NCBI GenBank assembly: GCA_017347445.1
Contig: AP021856.1
Coordinates: 186,001-250,000 of the forward strand
DNA from: Candidatus Brocadia pituitae
GTDB lineage: Bacteria; Planctomycetota; Brocadiia; Brocadiales; Brocadiaceae
DNA length: 64,000 nt
Reading direction: 5' to 3'
Shown: piece by piece, positions 8,618 through 16,321 of the stretch
Layout of the letters: the number at the start of each line of letters is the position of its first letter
Position numbering within the stretch: position 1 is the stretch's first letter
Translations under genes and position numbers: made by a program
The notes under the pieces: generated by a model
What the model was told of the DNA's origin: nothing
Seen by the model: only the letters and a program-made list of their open reading frames with translations
Database searches by the model: none

Positions 8618-9220
8618 TTAAGGCCCGGAAGCTCCTGCAACAATATTTGCTGTTGCCGAGTAAACATAATCTTTAACTAAACTGTCACCGACGATTGCTT
8701 CGACCCCAGCGGCATAAAATGTTATCGGATCAGCGGCAGAGCGGGGAGCAACCCATTTGAACCTCCATTGTTTCTTTTTGATGCCCTTAGAAGTATGCTC
8801 GATATATTTACCTTTGTCCTCTTTTTTAAGCCCTCGATAGTCGTTTGGTGGAATAACCTGCGTGGTATTCCCTATTTTTTTAAATTTTCCAACCCTTTTC
8901 CCGTTAGCGTCAACCGCAGTCATCTCAAACCCGTACGCTATCCCCTGCGTATTGCTAAAGGATACCTCTATTTTAACGCTCTTGCCGGCGGAGTAGATGG
9001 GCGGTGCAATAATTGACAACTTTGCGTTTCCCGAATTAAGGCTGTATGAATTGTGACACTCGTCCGCATGACACGTACCCTTATCACCAATTGCACCTGT
9101 CCGATAGGCGGGAGGACCTTCAGGCCATGCCCCCAGGGTATTTGCAAACAAAAGACTGGTGGTTATGCTAAATACAAAACACACAATAGTGTTTCTTGGA
9201 ATTTTCATCTGATTAGCCAC
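8618..9220 (-). CDS. Exported Reeler/choice-of-anchor-V type protein with CX4CH motif (paralogue 2)
   Basis: 200 residues; signal peptide to about FANTLGAWPEG, then PPAYRTGAIGDKGTCHADEC with H next, that is CHADECH, again CX4CH at the same place as in the 6992-7606 protein. The beta-sandwich region keeps GFEMTAVDANGKRVGKFKK, GLKKEDKGKYIEHTSKG and ITFYAAGVEA. It lies 18 bp downstream of the 217-aa exported protein and probably shares its transcript. The two paralogues are separated by the inserted pseudogene at 7751-8367. The 250 bp between (8368-8617) show no gene. Confidence 0.75.
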   Translation of the reverse strand: MANQMKIPRNTIVCFVFSITTSLLFANTLGAWPEGPPAYRTGAIGDKGTCHADECHNSYSLNSGNAKLSIIAPPIYSAGKSVKIEVSFSNTQGIAYGFEMTAVDANGKRVGKFKKIGNTTQVIPPNDYRGLKKEDKGKYIEHTSKGIKKKQWRFKWVAPRSAADPITFYAAGVEAIVGDSLVKDYVYSATANIVAGASGP

Positions 9221-9238
9221 TTTTGATCGTTTCAGGTT

Positions 9239-9892
9239 TTATTCTTGATGAGCACCTTCACGTTGTATGTTCACTTCACCGGCAATTTTCAGCGGATAAT
9301 CTTTCCTGTTCAGATTGCCCACGTCGTAGGTTGTAAGCGCAGGACTTATTTTGAAACTTATTTTAACAAATGAACTGGTAATGACTGCTTTACCCTTTGA
9401 GATATATGCGTTAGCAAATCGTAATGTTTTGCCACTTTCGGTGATGCCTCTGCCATTGGTTATGGAGAAACATTCCTCCAACCCCAAGGCATCCTGCACC
9501 GTTTTCCCATTTTTATTCAAAATCCTTTCTATGATGTCAGCCATACCGTCTTCGCATAAATCCAACGGAAATTTTTTGCTCGTTACGCTATACTTATTTT
9601 CCCGGTAAGAGCTTACCGTTGCTGTTCCTGCTTCCAGGAGGATGCCGCACTCTGATTCCTCCGATACCAACTCAAATTTCAATATCGCCTCATCAAAATT
9701 TCCGTTGGTTTCTTCATGCCCCCACTGAGTTATATCCGCCACTCCTTTTACCGGCTCCATTATCTCCTCATGCAACCCGGAGATCTTGATAGTCCCGTGA
9801 AAATTAACCGCCTGATGGGCAAACGTTTGACACTCGGAACCAAAAACAACCACAAACAAAAAAACAAAAACCCCCGTAAGGCATCTTTTCAT
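9239..9892 (-). CDS. Exported protein of unknown function (217 aa)
   Basis: Signal peptide MKRCLTGVFVFLFVVVFGSE then CQTFAHQAVNFHGTIKISGL. The mature part looks beta-rich, with three cysteines (ECGIL, DLCEDG, EECFS). No membrane segment and no domain recognised. It sits between the GEVED-domain gene (96 bp upstream) and Reeler-like paralogue 2 (18 bp downstream) on one strand, so it is likely part of the same exported-protein operon. Confidence 0.65.
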   Translation of the reverse strand: MKRCLTGVFVFLFVVVFGSECQTFAHQAVNFHGTIKISGLHEEIMEPVKGVADITQWGHEETNGNFDEAILKFELVSEESECGILLEAGTATVSSYRENKYSVTSKKFPLDLCEDGMADIIERILNKNGKTVQDALGLEECFSITNGRGITESGKTLRFANAYISKGKAVITSSFVKISFKISPALTTYDVGNLNRKDYPLKIAGEVNIQREGAHQE

Positions 9893-9988
9893 GAAATCCT
9901 CCGTTTGACAATACCTGCTTTCAATGATAACAAGAGGTACTGTGCAGGAAATAAATGCACAGTACCTCTTAATAAATCAAAAATCTCT

Positions 9989-10591
9989 TTAAAACTCTTT
10001 GAAACGCACCATTTCTTCCCCTCCTTCAAGCAGATTGTAATCTTCAATCTCACCAAAGGCAGTAGAAATGTCACCAAAAACAGGCGATGGGCATCCATAG
10101 GAAACCCAAGCCCTTGCCCAGAAAGGCCCTTCATGGGTATGTACTGGTACCGTAAAACTATCCTTAAACCCCGTCACCCTTCTTCCTTTCAGCATGGCCA
10201 GATACTTGCCTTTCGTCTCGTCTTTGAAGGAATTTATCGCCATTTCCCCGGGATCATTCCAATCGCCATCGTGATTCCAGTCAATATATACTCTAAAATA
10301 TACCCCTTGAGGATAAAACTTTCTCTTCGTGGTGGTGTTCAGTAACCAGATAACGTCAATTTGTTCCCCGGCTTTCCATTCTTCCGTATCGTGACTGAAA
10401 AAGACACCATCGTCGGCGCATGCGTCTTGCCCCAGGAATTCATACTCCTGATTAAAGACAGCTGCTTCCGGGTATGGAGCGGGAGCAGAACCTACATCTA
10501 TCATCGTTTCTCCTTTTGCCGGCGACAGAAACATAAGCAAAGCAAAAAACAGAGCACCGGCAAGCAAGACGAACATTTTATTGCGGGTCAT
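9989..10591 (-). CDS. Exported GEVED-domain protein
   Basis: 200 residues. Signal peptide MTRNKMFVLLAGALFFALLM through SPAKG. The mature part has the Ca-binding type loop DWNHDGDWNDPGE (about residues 105-117), a central FTVPVHTHEGPFWARAWVSY and the closing motif FGEIEDYNLL, which is the mark of GEVED domains of cell-surface and secreted proteins. Two cysteines (DACADD, YGCPSP) may pair. Same strand and close spacing (31 bp) after the CbiX-like gene. Function unknown; an adhesion or structural role outside the cell is the usual guess for the domain. Confidence 0.7.
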   Translation of the reverse strand: MTRNKMFVLLAGALFFALLMFLSPAKGETMIDVGSAPAPYPEAAVFNQEYEFLGQDACADDGVFFSHDTEEWKAGEQIDVIWLLNTTTKRKFYPQGVYFRVYIDWNHDGDWNDPGEMAINSFKDETKGKYLAMLKGRRVTGFKDSFTVPVHTHEGPFWARAWVSYGCPSPVFGDISTAFGEIEDYNLLEGGEEMVRFKEF

Positions 10592-10622
10592 AGAAAATTC
10601 TCCTTTCGTAAGATATTCCTTG

Positions 10623-11690
10623 TCATTTTTGACAATCTATATAGTGATCCTTTCGCAGCGCTTCCTCAAACATTGAAACCGCCCAATCAGCCAATGATGC
10701 TGGCTCGTAAAGCAGAAAATTCGCCTTCGTATACATGCCCGCATCCAGCAGGTCTTTGGTACCTAATTTATTCCCGGCGTCCTGGATGCTGCAATCCTGT
10801 GGGTCCCATACCTGATCATGCACTTTACTCCAGCTGGAGACACGAGCTGGCACCCATATGACCTTGCGCCCCTCATTGTACGCAGCAGTAATCCTATTCC
10901 TGATATCCTCCACGGCAACGCGTTTTTGCTCGCACCAATCTTCACGAAGGGTGCCGTATTGAACGTCATAAAATCCACCCATGCTCTTGACGTCACTTGC
11001 ATATTTTGCCAATACATTATCACGGTAATCCTGGTCTATGACGTCGTCTCCATCTCCATGTCCGATCAGGAATACCACTTCATTGTCTTTGTCGGTACTA
11101 TATTCCAGGGCTCGTTCCAAAAACACAGATGAAATATCTTCGTGATAATCTATTGCATTGGTGGCAATATACTGAATATCGCTAAAATTGTGAAATCTCC
11201 TATGCACACCACCCATATGCATGCACAGATCGTTCTCGGGATCATACGTCTCGGGGCATTCTATGATTTCGTCCAAATAGTTACTTTTGCCTGGCTCCCC
11301 GTCAACCTGACAACCAATGGCCCATTTGATCGCATTAACGGTGCTGGAATTTGTGTTCAGATAAAAAGGGATAACGACCACTTTTTTTACTCTTTGAGAT
11401 GCAAGGCGCCGAATGGCCTCATCTTCCGTCTGCCACATCTTATGCGTCTGCATATCCATAACCATGTGCAGGCCACTGTCCACCGGATATTCCGGCAATC
11501 GTTTTTGCACCTCGTTCACAAACTCGAAGAATTTTTGATCCTGACTAAAATAGCCGTGTCCAACAATTAACAATCCCGTGTCTGAACCGTTCTCAGCCAT
11601 TGTTGTACGCAGATTGGCGCTATTGATGCCAACAATTGCTCCCAAAAAGAAGATCCACGACAGTGCCCTCATCTTTTTTCTCAATTTCAT
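10623..11690 (-). CDS. Exported CbiX/sirohydrochlorin-chelatase-like protein
   Basis: 355 residues from the ATG at 11690, which has an excellent ribosome site (AAGGAGGG, 4 bases before). Signal peptide MKLRKKMRALSWIFFLGAIV. Two similar chelatase-like halves: GLLIVGHGYFSQDQKFFEFV...KKVVVIPFYLNT and EVVFLIGHGDGDDVIDQDYR...KVIWVPARVSS. Each has the HG motif that carries the first metal ligand in CbiX/CbiK, but in the first half the second usual histidine seems replaced (NTNSSTVNAIKW). Class II chelatases insert Co or Fe into tetrapyrroles; an exported one is unusual, though periplasmic CbiK forms are known. Head gene of the exported-protein block; its promoter is now displaced by the IS630 element. 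Confidence 0.7.
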   Translation of the reverse strand: MKLRKKMRALSWIFFLGAIVGINSANLRTTMAENGSDTGLLIVGHGYFSQDQKFFEFVNEVQKRLPEYPVDSGLHMVMDMQTHKMWQTEDEAIRRLASQRVKKVVVIPFYLNTNSSTVNAIKWAIGCQVDGEPGKSNYLDEIIECPETYDPENDLCMHMGGVHRRFHNFSDIQYIATNAIDYHEDISSVFLERALEYSTDKDNEVVFLIGHGDGDDVIDQDYRDNVLAKYASDVKSMGGFYDVQYGTLREDWCEQKRVAVEDIRNRITAAYNEGRKVIWVPARVSSWSKVHDQVWDPQDCSIQDAGNKLGTKDLLDAGMYTKANFLLYEPASLADWAVSMFEEALRKDHYIDCQK

Positions 11691-11764
11691 ATGCCCTCCT
11701 TGTATAATTTCGTGTTTAACCATTTTGCACTCTTTAGAGAATCTTTGTTTCATTCTCAATCCTA

Positions 11765-12909
11765 GTGCTTAATTGCATAAATTCATTATAGTATTTCTTA
11801 ATTGCGAACCCTTAACCTCTCTCTTACGCCACACGAAAGGTTTTGCATTCGGTTGATAAGCTTCGATGAATGCCTCGATTGCACACCTCAATTGCTCAAC
11901 ACTTTTAAAGCTGGCGTTCTTCAAAGCTTTTCTCGAAAGAATACCAAACCATATTTCCACCTGATTGAGCCAACTTGCAGAAGTAGGTGTAAAATGGAAT
12001 TTAACATTCGGGTGTGCTGCCAACCATTCCCCGTTTCGCTTGTGAATACAGTAGTTGTCGAGAATAACATGGATTTCCTTCTTGTCGCTATCCGGTAAAT
12101 CCAAAAGCAGTTGATCCATGAATGCCAGAAATTCCACTCGTCTTTTTAATTCTGTTGTTTGCGTATGAATAGTTCCTGTTGCCACGTTGAGAGCTGCAAA
12201 CAGGTTCAGCGTCCCATGACGCTTATAGGTACTTTTAAGACCATGTACGATTTTTCTGTTGCTTGTACATACATAGCCTTTGGTTCGCTCTAAAGCTTGT
12301 ATACTTGGCTTTTCGTCAACAGAAATCACTATGGCATTCTCTGGCGGGGACAGGTATAAACCTACGATATCAGCCGCCTTGGTCGTAAATTCCGGGTCAG
12401 TACTCACACACCAGCTTCTTTGCCGCGCAAGGCAAATGCCTTCCTTTCGAAGAATACGCCAGATGGCATCGTCTGATGCCCCCAAATGCTTTGCAAGGGA
12501 GGGACCATCCCAACTTGCCTGTCCTTTTGGCGGCTCAAGCTCCAATGTCTTCAAAACCTGATTGCGAAACTCCTTATCATATTTCGCAGGTTTGCCGGAA
12601 CGAGGCAGATCGTACAAGCCTTTGATCCCGTTTGTACTAAAGCGACCACGCCACTCAATAACAGTTTTCTGGGATGTCCCAAGGGCTGTGGCCACCTTAT
12701 TCACCTGCTCTCCGGCAAGCAGCATGTTCATGATTTTAGCTCGTCCAACAAGCCTCCACTCTGCACTCCGACTATTAGCCCATTCGGCAAGAATCTGCCG
12801 ATCTTGCTCCGAACAACAAGGTATTGGTGCTTTTCTTGGCATGGCAGACCTCCTTCATATAGAAATAAAAGGAGTCTACTATATTTAACTTATTTTTGCA
12901 AGTATACAC
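11765..12909 (-). mobile_element. IS630-family insertion sequence with TA target duplication
   Basis: 1145 bp bounded by TA (11763-11764 and 12910-12911). The ends are imperfect inverted repeats: left GTGCTTAATTGCATAAATTC, right end read inwards GTGTATACTTGCAAAAATAA, both followed a little further in by ATAGTA. TA target sites are typical of IS630/Tc1. It inserted between the leader at ~13.4 kb and the ribosome site of the CbiX-like gene. Confidence 0.85.
11769..12842 (-). CDS. IS630-family transposase
   Basis: 357 residues, full length. An N-terminal helix-turn-helix part (EQVNKVATALGTSQKTVIEW) is followed by the DDE catalytic domain: VISVDEKPSIQ, IHVILDNYCIHK and SASWLNQVEIWFGILSRKAL. No frameshift or missing catalytic residue is visible, so it may still be active. 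The ribosome site GGAGG lies just before the ATG at 12842 (rev. of 'gcagacctcctt'). Confidence 0.92.
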   Translation of the reverse strand: MPRKAPIPCCSEQDRQILAEWANSRSAEWRLVGRAKIMNMLLAGEQVNKVATALGTSQKTVIEWRGRFSTNGIKGLYDLPRSGKPAKYDKEFRNQVLKTLELEPPKGQASWDGPSLAKHLGASDDAIWRILRKEGICLARQRSWCVSTDPEFTTKAADIVGLYLSPPENAIVISVDEKPSIQALERTKGYVCTSNRKIVHGLKSTYKRHGTLNLFAALNVATGTIHTQTTELKRRVEFLAFMDQLLLDLPDSDKKEIHVILDNYCIHKRNGEWLAAHPNVKFHFTPTSASWLNQVEIWFGILSRKALKNASFKSVEQLRCAIEAFIEAYQPNAKPFVWRKREVKGSQLRNTIMNLCN

Positions 12910-13108
12910 TAGATTATAAGGAACTCCTCCTTTCCGCCTTAATGAAAGAAAAACATTAAAAACAACTCCTTTCACTAAGATGAAGTGAACCGGCTGAAAC
13001 TCACCAATCTCTTGTGAAATTACCGATCCTTTTTCTTATCCCTGCCACCTGCCAGATCACCTCCTTATCCCAATACATCAGGTGCATTATTAAAGTAGCG
13101 CCTGATAA

Positions 13109-13189
13109 AACACAAAAAGCCCGGCAAAGAGGGTTGGCATCCCCCCCTCGCCTGGTCCCAGAGATTGTTAGCTGTACTATCAGCCGGTC
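13109..13189 (-). other. Structured leader element B (homologue of element A)
   Basis: On the minus strand this ~81-nt segment begins GACCGGCT and then shares, in order and at nearly the same offsets with 13288-13369: GTACA, TGGGAC, CCTCTTT and GGGCTTTTT. It ends in a hairpin/T-run like an intrinsic terminator (GAGGG...CCCTC, then GGGCTTTTT). It is not matched to any riboswitch class I know. A weak 119-codon frame crosses it (13001-13360) but resembles nothing. Confidence 0.45.
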
Positions 13190-13287
13190 GGCCAACAACC
13201 TCACACGGTCTTCTTTACTAAAGACACCGATGACCCGAAAAAACAGACGTGCTTGTTTTTTTAGTCCTGAATGTCTCTGAAAAATCC

Positions 13288-13369
13288 AACAAAAAAAGCC
13301 CAACAAAAGAGGGGCACCTTCTCCCTGCCATTGTCCCATTTGTCTAACCGTTGTACACACGAGCCGGTC
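13288..13369 (-). other. Structured leader element A
   Basis: On the minus strand it starts GACCGGCTCGTGTGTACA, about 35 nt after the predicted transcription start, and ends in GGGC followed by seven T. It is a diverged tandem copy of 13109-13189, about 180 nt away. The two could be tandem sRNAs, attenuators or ligand-binding leaders. With the IS630 removed, the leader would reach the CbiX-like gene after ~570 nt. Confidence 0.45.
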
Positions 13370-13390
13370 TGCAGTTAAACAAAATATATT

Positions 13391-13440
13391 AGACTGAGTC
13401 TTAGTCTCATAAATATAAAATAAAGAAATATCATTGTCAA
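13391..13440 (-). promoter_or_regulatory. Promoter with dyad operator at the start site
   Basis: Minus strand: TTGACA (13435-13440), 17-bp spacer, TATATT (13412-13417). Directly downstream, at the expected +1, is AGACTGAGTCTTAGTCT (13391-13407) with two overlapping palindromes (AGACT-N-AGTCT and TGAGTCTTAGTCTCA at 13395-13409). This is the layout of a repressor-controlled promoter (TetR- or MarR-like site). It would drive the leader elements and, before the IS630 insertion, the exported-protein block. Confidence 0.6.
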
Positions 13441-13520
13441 TGGAAATATTAAAAATCCTAATAATTTAATTGTATAGAAATTTTCATTTTATTTGAGCGG
13501 TTTTTGGGGAGGTAGAAGCA

Positions 13521-13610
13521 AAAAATCCCCCTTAGAAAAGGGGGCGCGGGGGTTGTAAAGTGTCCAGAAAAAGAACAACCCCCTGAATCCCCCCTTATTA
13601 AGGAGGACTT
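13521..13610. repeat. Dyad-symmetric G/C-run repeat
   Basis: Two imperfect hairpin units facing each other: one with CCCCCTTAGAAAAGGGGG then GGGGGTTGT, the other ACAACCCCC then CCCCCCTTATTAAGGAGG, separated by about 18 nt. Looks like a REP/MITE-type dispersed repeat. No gene lies between 12976 and 13660 besides the leader elements. Confidence 0.55.
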
Positions 13611-13660
13611 AAACGGAATAACTTGTAATCTCAAGCGGTTATTTAAAAAACTCCTGTTCA

Positions 13661-14105
13661 TAACTATTCAGCGAAAATATTTTAGAATTTAATTGACAGG
13701 TAATAAGGGAGAAAGCAAGCAGCCGTTATGGTAGGTGATATAGAGGGCTGTAAACGAACCGCAGGGGGAAAAGGGGGCGGGTAGGGAGGGCAAAGGCGCG
13801 GAATCTCCTGGAACGATTACGGGAGTATGAGGATGATGTACTCAGGTTTATGGACAACAAAAACGTCCCCTTCACAAATAATTTGGCTGAAAACGACATC
13901 AGGATGACGAAGGTATAGCAGAAGATATCGGGCTGTTTTCGATCTCTGGACGGAGCGAAGGTTTTCTGCCGCATCCGTAGTTATCTCTCAACCTGTCGAA
14001 GACAAGGGATGAATTTGCGCCAGGCATTACAAAGGGTATTTCGTGGTGAACTGCCCGATTTCGCCAGCCCATAACGGCTTGGAGTGAAAATACGCTGAAT
14101 AGTTA
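13661..14105. mobile_element. Internally deleted IS66-family element
   Basis: 445 bp with 13-bp perfect terminal inverted repeats TAACTATTCAGCG (13661-13673) and its complement (14093-14105), plus a second inverted pair further in (CAGCCGTTATGG near 13721 and CCATAACGGCT near 14069). Only the C-terminal part of the transposase remains inside. The 8-bp flanks do not match, so no target duplication is left. Sequence from its left end (GAAAATATTTTAGAATTTA) recurs at about 52869. Confidence 0.7.
13754..14074 (+). pseudogene. IS66 transposase (TnpC) C-terminal remnant
   Basis: Open from 13754: KARNLLERLREYEDDVLRFM..., VPFTNNLAENDIRMTKV, then an in-frame TAG (13916-13918), then QKISGCFRSLDGAKVFCRIR and SYLSTCRRQGMNLRQALQRV up to TAA at 14072. 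These are the typical IS66 transposase end motifs (NNLAE-DIRM-KV-QKISG-FRS). No N-terminal part is present, so it is a fossil. Confidence 0.8.
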
Positions 14106-14226
14106 CGATATACAGAACAAAACAATAAAAAATCTCCAAATATGATATTAATTCATAAATATTTGTAGAGTCAACAGATTTTCATAAATTAATTGCAAAA
14201 CCGAATCTTACCTATATGAAAATTTG

Positions 14227-14280
14227 TTGACACAAAAGAGTGTGTTGTTACAATTATAACATTATGTTAAGATTGTAACA
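14227..14280 (+). promoter_or_regulatory. Promoter overlapped by a concentric 35-bp operator
   Basis: TTGACA (14227-14232), 16-bp spacer, TACAAT (14249-14254). The -10 box lies inside a palindrome centred on 14263: outer arms TGTTACAAT (14246-14254) and ATTGTAACA (14272-14280), inner arms TAACAT (14257-14262) and ATGTTA (14264-14269), all sharing one centre. A dimeric or tetrameric repressor site is the natural reading. It precedes the outer-membrane protein/chrB cluster by about 170 bp. Confidence 0.65.
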
Positions 14281-14443
14281 TATATAAAATTGTCTTTGTT
14301 CAGAGGTAAAGGATTCAACTTTTCCAGGGGTTGACCAAATTGATTTATGGTCAAGGGTCGATGCCTGGACGTATTTTGAGAATCTCATGCTTAATGATAC
14401 ATAGTTGTTTGGATCACCGTATCAAGAGATAAGTATTTTACCA

Positions 14444-15193
14444 GTGGACAAGGTAAATGAAAAAATATTATGGTTCATAATACTACTTTGTGCTTTAGCA
14501 GGATTTGTTGCGCCTAAAATTGTCCTGGCATTGAGGCCTTTCGTTACAACAGATGCCGATGTGGTTGGACCCAATATTGCGGAGATAGAATTGGGAATAT
14601 TTGGATTGCATGAGCAAAAGCATCCTGGTCCTGACGAATTCGTATTAGTTGTACCGGGTATCCGTTTTAACTATGGGTTGCCATGGGATAGCGAAATTGT
14701 GCTTGAGACTGTAGGTGAATTAATTGATAGCGAGTATGTAGGAACACTAGGCATAAAAGAGAAACAGTTTGCGGATACGGCAGCCTTTTATAAGAAGGTC
14801 TGGTGGCGTGGTGGCGGCTCGATACCTAATTTTGCAACAGAGACAGGTTTTGTGTTTCCAACAGAAAAGGGAACATCAGGATTAAATTTTGAAGGTACTG
14901 GTATCTTCTCGTGGTACTTGGAGAAATTAACATGCCACCTTACCCTTGGTGGAGGTACAGAAAAAGGGGCCTTTGAGCATAATGCGCGAGGTCTTTTTAT
15001 TTATGGAATCATATTAGATGTACCTCTGCCCCAATATAAAAGACTTCACTTTGTATCAGAATACAGTGGAGAAAAGGTAGAGAGTGCTATCCTAGATCAT
15101 CAATTGTTGGGTGGGGTGGTATGGGAAGGACCGCTCAATATAGATTATGATATTGCAGGGTTTACAGGTTTAAACAACGAAAGCGTGGATTAG
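14444..15193 (+). CDS. Outer-membrane transporter-like protein, amber codon near the C-terminus
   Basis: Exported protein; signal peptide KILWFIILLCALAGFVAPKI then VLALRPFVTTDADVV, followed by a beta-rich body (ELGIFGLHEQ, EIVLETVGEL, WYLEKLTCHLTLGGGTEKG). It resembles barrels of the phenol-degradation/metal-efflux outer-membrane type. I place the start at GTG 14444; a TTG at 14405 is also possible. The frame stops at TAG 15191-15193, but continues without another stop as GTTMGITFFIGKKK to TGA 15236-15238, which looks like the missing last beta-strand. So the gene may be mutated, or the stop read through. First gene of the operator-controlled cluster. Confidence 0.6.
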   Translation: MDKVNEKILWFIILLCALAGFVAPKIVLALRPFVTTDADVVGPNIAEIELGIFGLHEQKHPGPDEFVLVVPGIRFNYGLPWDSEIVLETVGELIDSEYVGTLGIKEKQFADTAAFYKKVWWRGGGSIPNFATETGFVFPTEKGTSGLNFEGTGIFSWYLEKLTCHLTLGGGTEKGAFEHNARGLFIYGIILDVPLPQYKRLHFVSEYSGEKVESAILDHQLLGGVVWEGPLNIDYDIAGFTGLNNESVD

Positions 15194-15283
15194 GGTACAA
15201 CAATGGGTATAACATTTTTTATCGGCAAGAAGAAATGAGGTATGACATAAATATTTGCCTGCATAGTGTCATAATAAAAATTC

Positions 15284-16264
15284 ATGAATAAATGGATACT
15301 CCTAACACATCAAATTGCTCAAGATGCACCAAACCTTAGAGTAAAGGTCTGGCGGCATCTGAAAAAACTGGGAGCGGTACTCTTCAAAAATGCCGTATAT
15401 TTACTCCCTTATACGAAGGAACACGAGGAGAGTATGCAGTGGATTTGTAAGCAAATTAGGGATAGTGGAAGTGATGCATCACTCTTTATTACTGAGTCAA
15501 TGGACAAAAAGCACAAGGAAGAGATTATAAAAACCTTTCAAGAATCCTGTAATAAGGAGTATGTTCCATGTATTGATCAATGCAGTGATGTGTTAAAACA
15601 AATAGAACAGATAGAAGGGACTGAGGGGGTGACGGACCGTTCTGTAGAAGATTTGAAAAGGAAGTTAAGCGAGATACTAAAAAGTGCCGACGAGATAGCA
15701 AAGATCGATTTTTTCCATGCCCCCCAGAGAGATGAGTTCCTGAAAAAAATTGAATCTATACGCAAGAGGATAGAAAAATGGTCTAAAAAAATGAAAAAAG
15801 AAGTACCGGTGGCCAATACAGTTTATCAAAAAAAGGATTTTCTGAGGAAAAAATGGGTAACGCGAAAAGATATTTATATCGACCGTTTAGCATCTGCCTG
15901 GCTTATCAGAAGATTTATCGATCCAAATGCAAAGTTCGTCTTTATATCCAAAGGAGAAAATAACCTGCCAAAAAATACGATACCTTTCGATATGTATGGT
16001 GCAGAATTTACCCATCATGGCGATGCCTGTACCTTTGAAACCTTAATCAGGGTGTTTGATTTAAAAGCTCCTGCTTTACAACCAATTGCAGAAATTGTGC
16101 ATGATATAGATTTGAAAGATAATAAATATAATCGCAAAGAGTCCGAAGGAATAGATCAAATTATTGCCGGGCTTAGCAAAAAACTCAACAACGATAATAA
16201 GTTATTGGAGAAGGGTATGGAGATCTTTGATGCCCTTTATCAAAGTTACTCTTCAAACATATAA
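15284..16264 (+). CDS. chrB: Chromate resistance protein ChrB
   Basis: 326 residues. N-terminal ~90 residues are the ChrB N-domain (WILLTHQIAQDAPNLRVKVW, RHLKKLGAVLFKNAVYLLPY). A charged helical linker (about 105-185) follows, then the C-terminal domain with KWVTRKDIYIDRLASAWLIR, RFIDPNAKFVF, FDMYGAEFTHHGDACTFETL and EIVHDIDLKDNKYNRKESEG. ChrB is known as a chromate-responsive regulator/accessory factor of the ChrA efflux pump. Here no chrA is present; an MFS transporter follows instead, so the substrate may be another oxyanion or metal. Intact. Confidence 0.88.
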   Translation: MNKWILLTHQIAQDAPNLRVKVWRHLKKLGAVLFKNAVYLLPYTKEHEESMQWICKQIRDSGSDASLFITESMDKKHKEEIIKTFQESCNKEYVPCIDQCSDVLKQIEQIEGTEGVTDRSVEDLKRKLSEILKSADEIAKIDFFHAPQRDEFLKKIESIRKRIEKWSKKMKKEVPVANTVYQKKDFLRKKWVTRKDIYIDRLASAWLIRRFIDPNAKFVFISKGENNLPKNTIPFDMYGAEFTHHGDACTFETLIRVFDLKAPALQPIAEIVHDIDLKDNKYNRKESEGIDQIIAGLSKKLNNDNKLLEKGMEIFDALYQSYSSNI

Positions 16265-16321
16265 GGGTGGATTACGATGTTGGTTTTTTACGCCGAATCC
16301 ACCTTCGCGGTATTTATCAAT

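Noticed and set aside
13001-13360. 119-codon frame through the leader elements
   Set aside because: No similarity recognised, no good start, and the underlying DNA is a tandem pair of structured elements with terminator-type ends.
13060-13380. Cobalamin or nickel/cobalt riboswitch before the CbiX-like gene
   Set aside because: Short stretches such as TGGGAC and GGCAGGGAG look similar, but I cannot place the conserved junctions of either class.
13916-15193. Recoding of TAG (pyrrolysine or suppressor) because two nearby frames have in-frame TAG
   Set aside because: One is in a dead IS66 fragment, and many normal genes of the window end in TAG; a single case is not enough.
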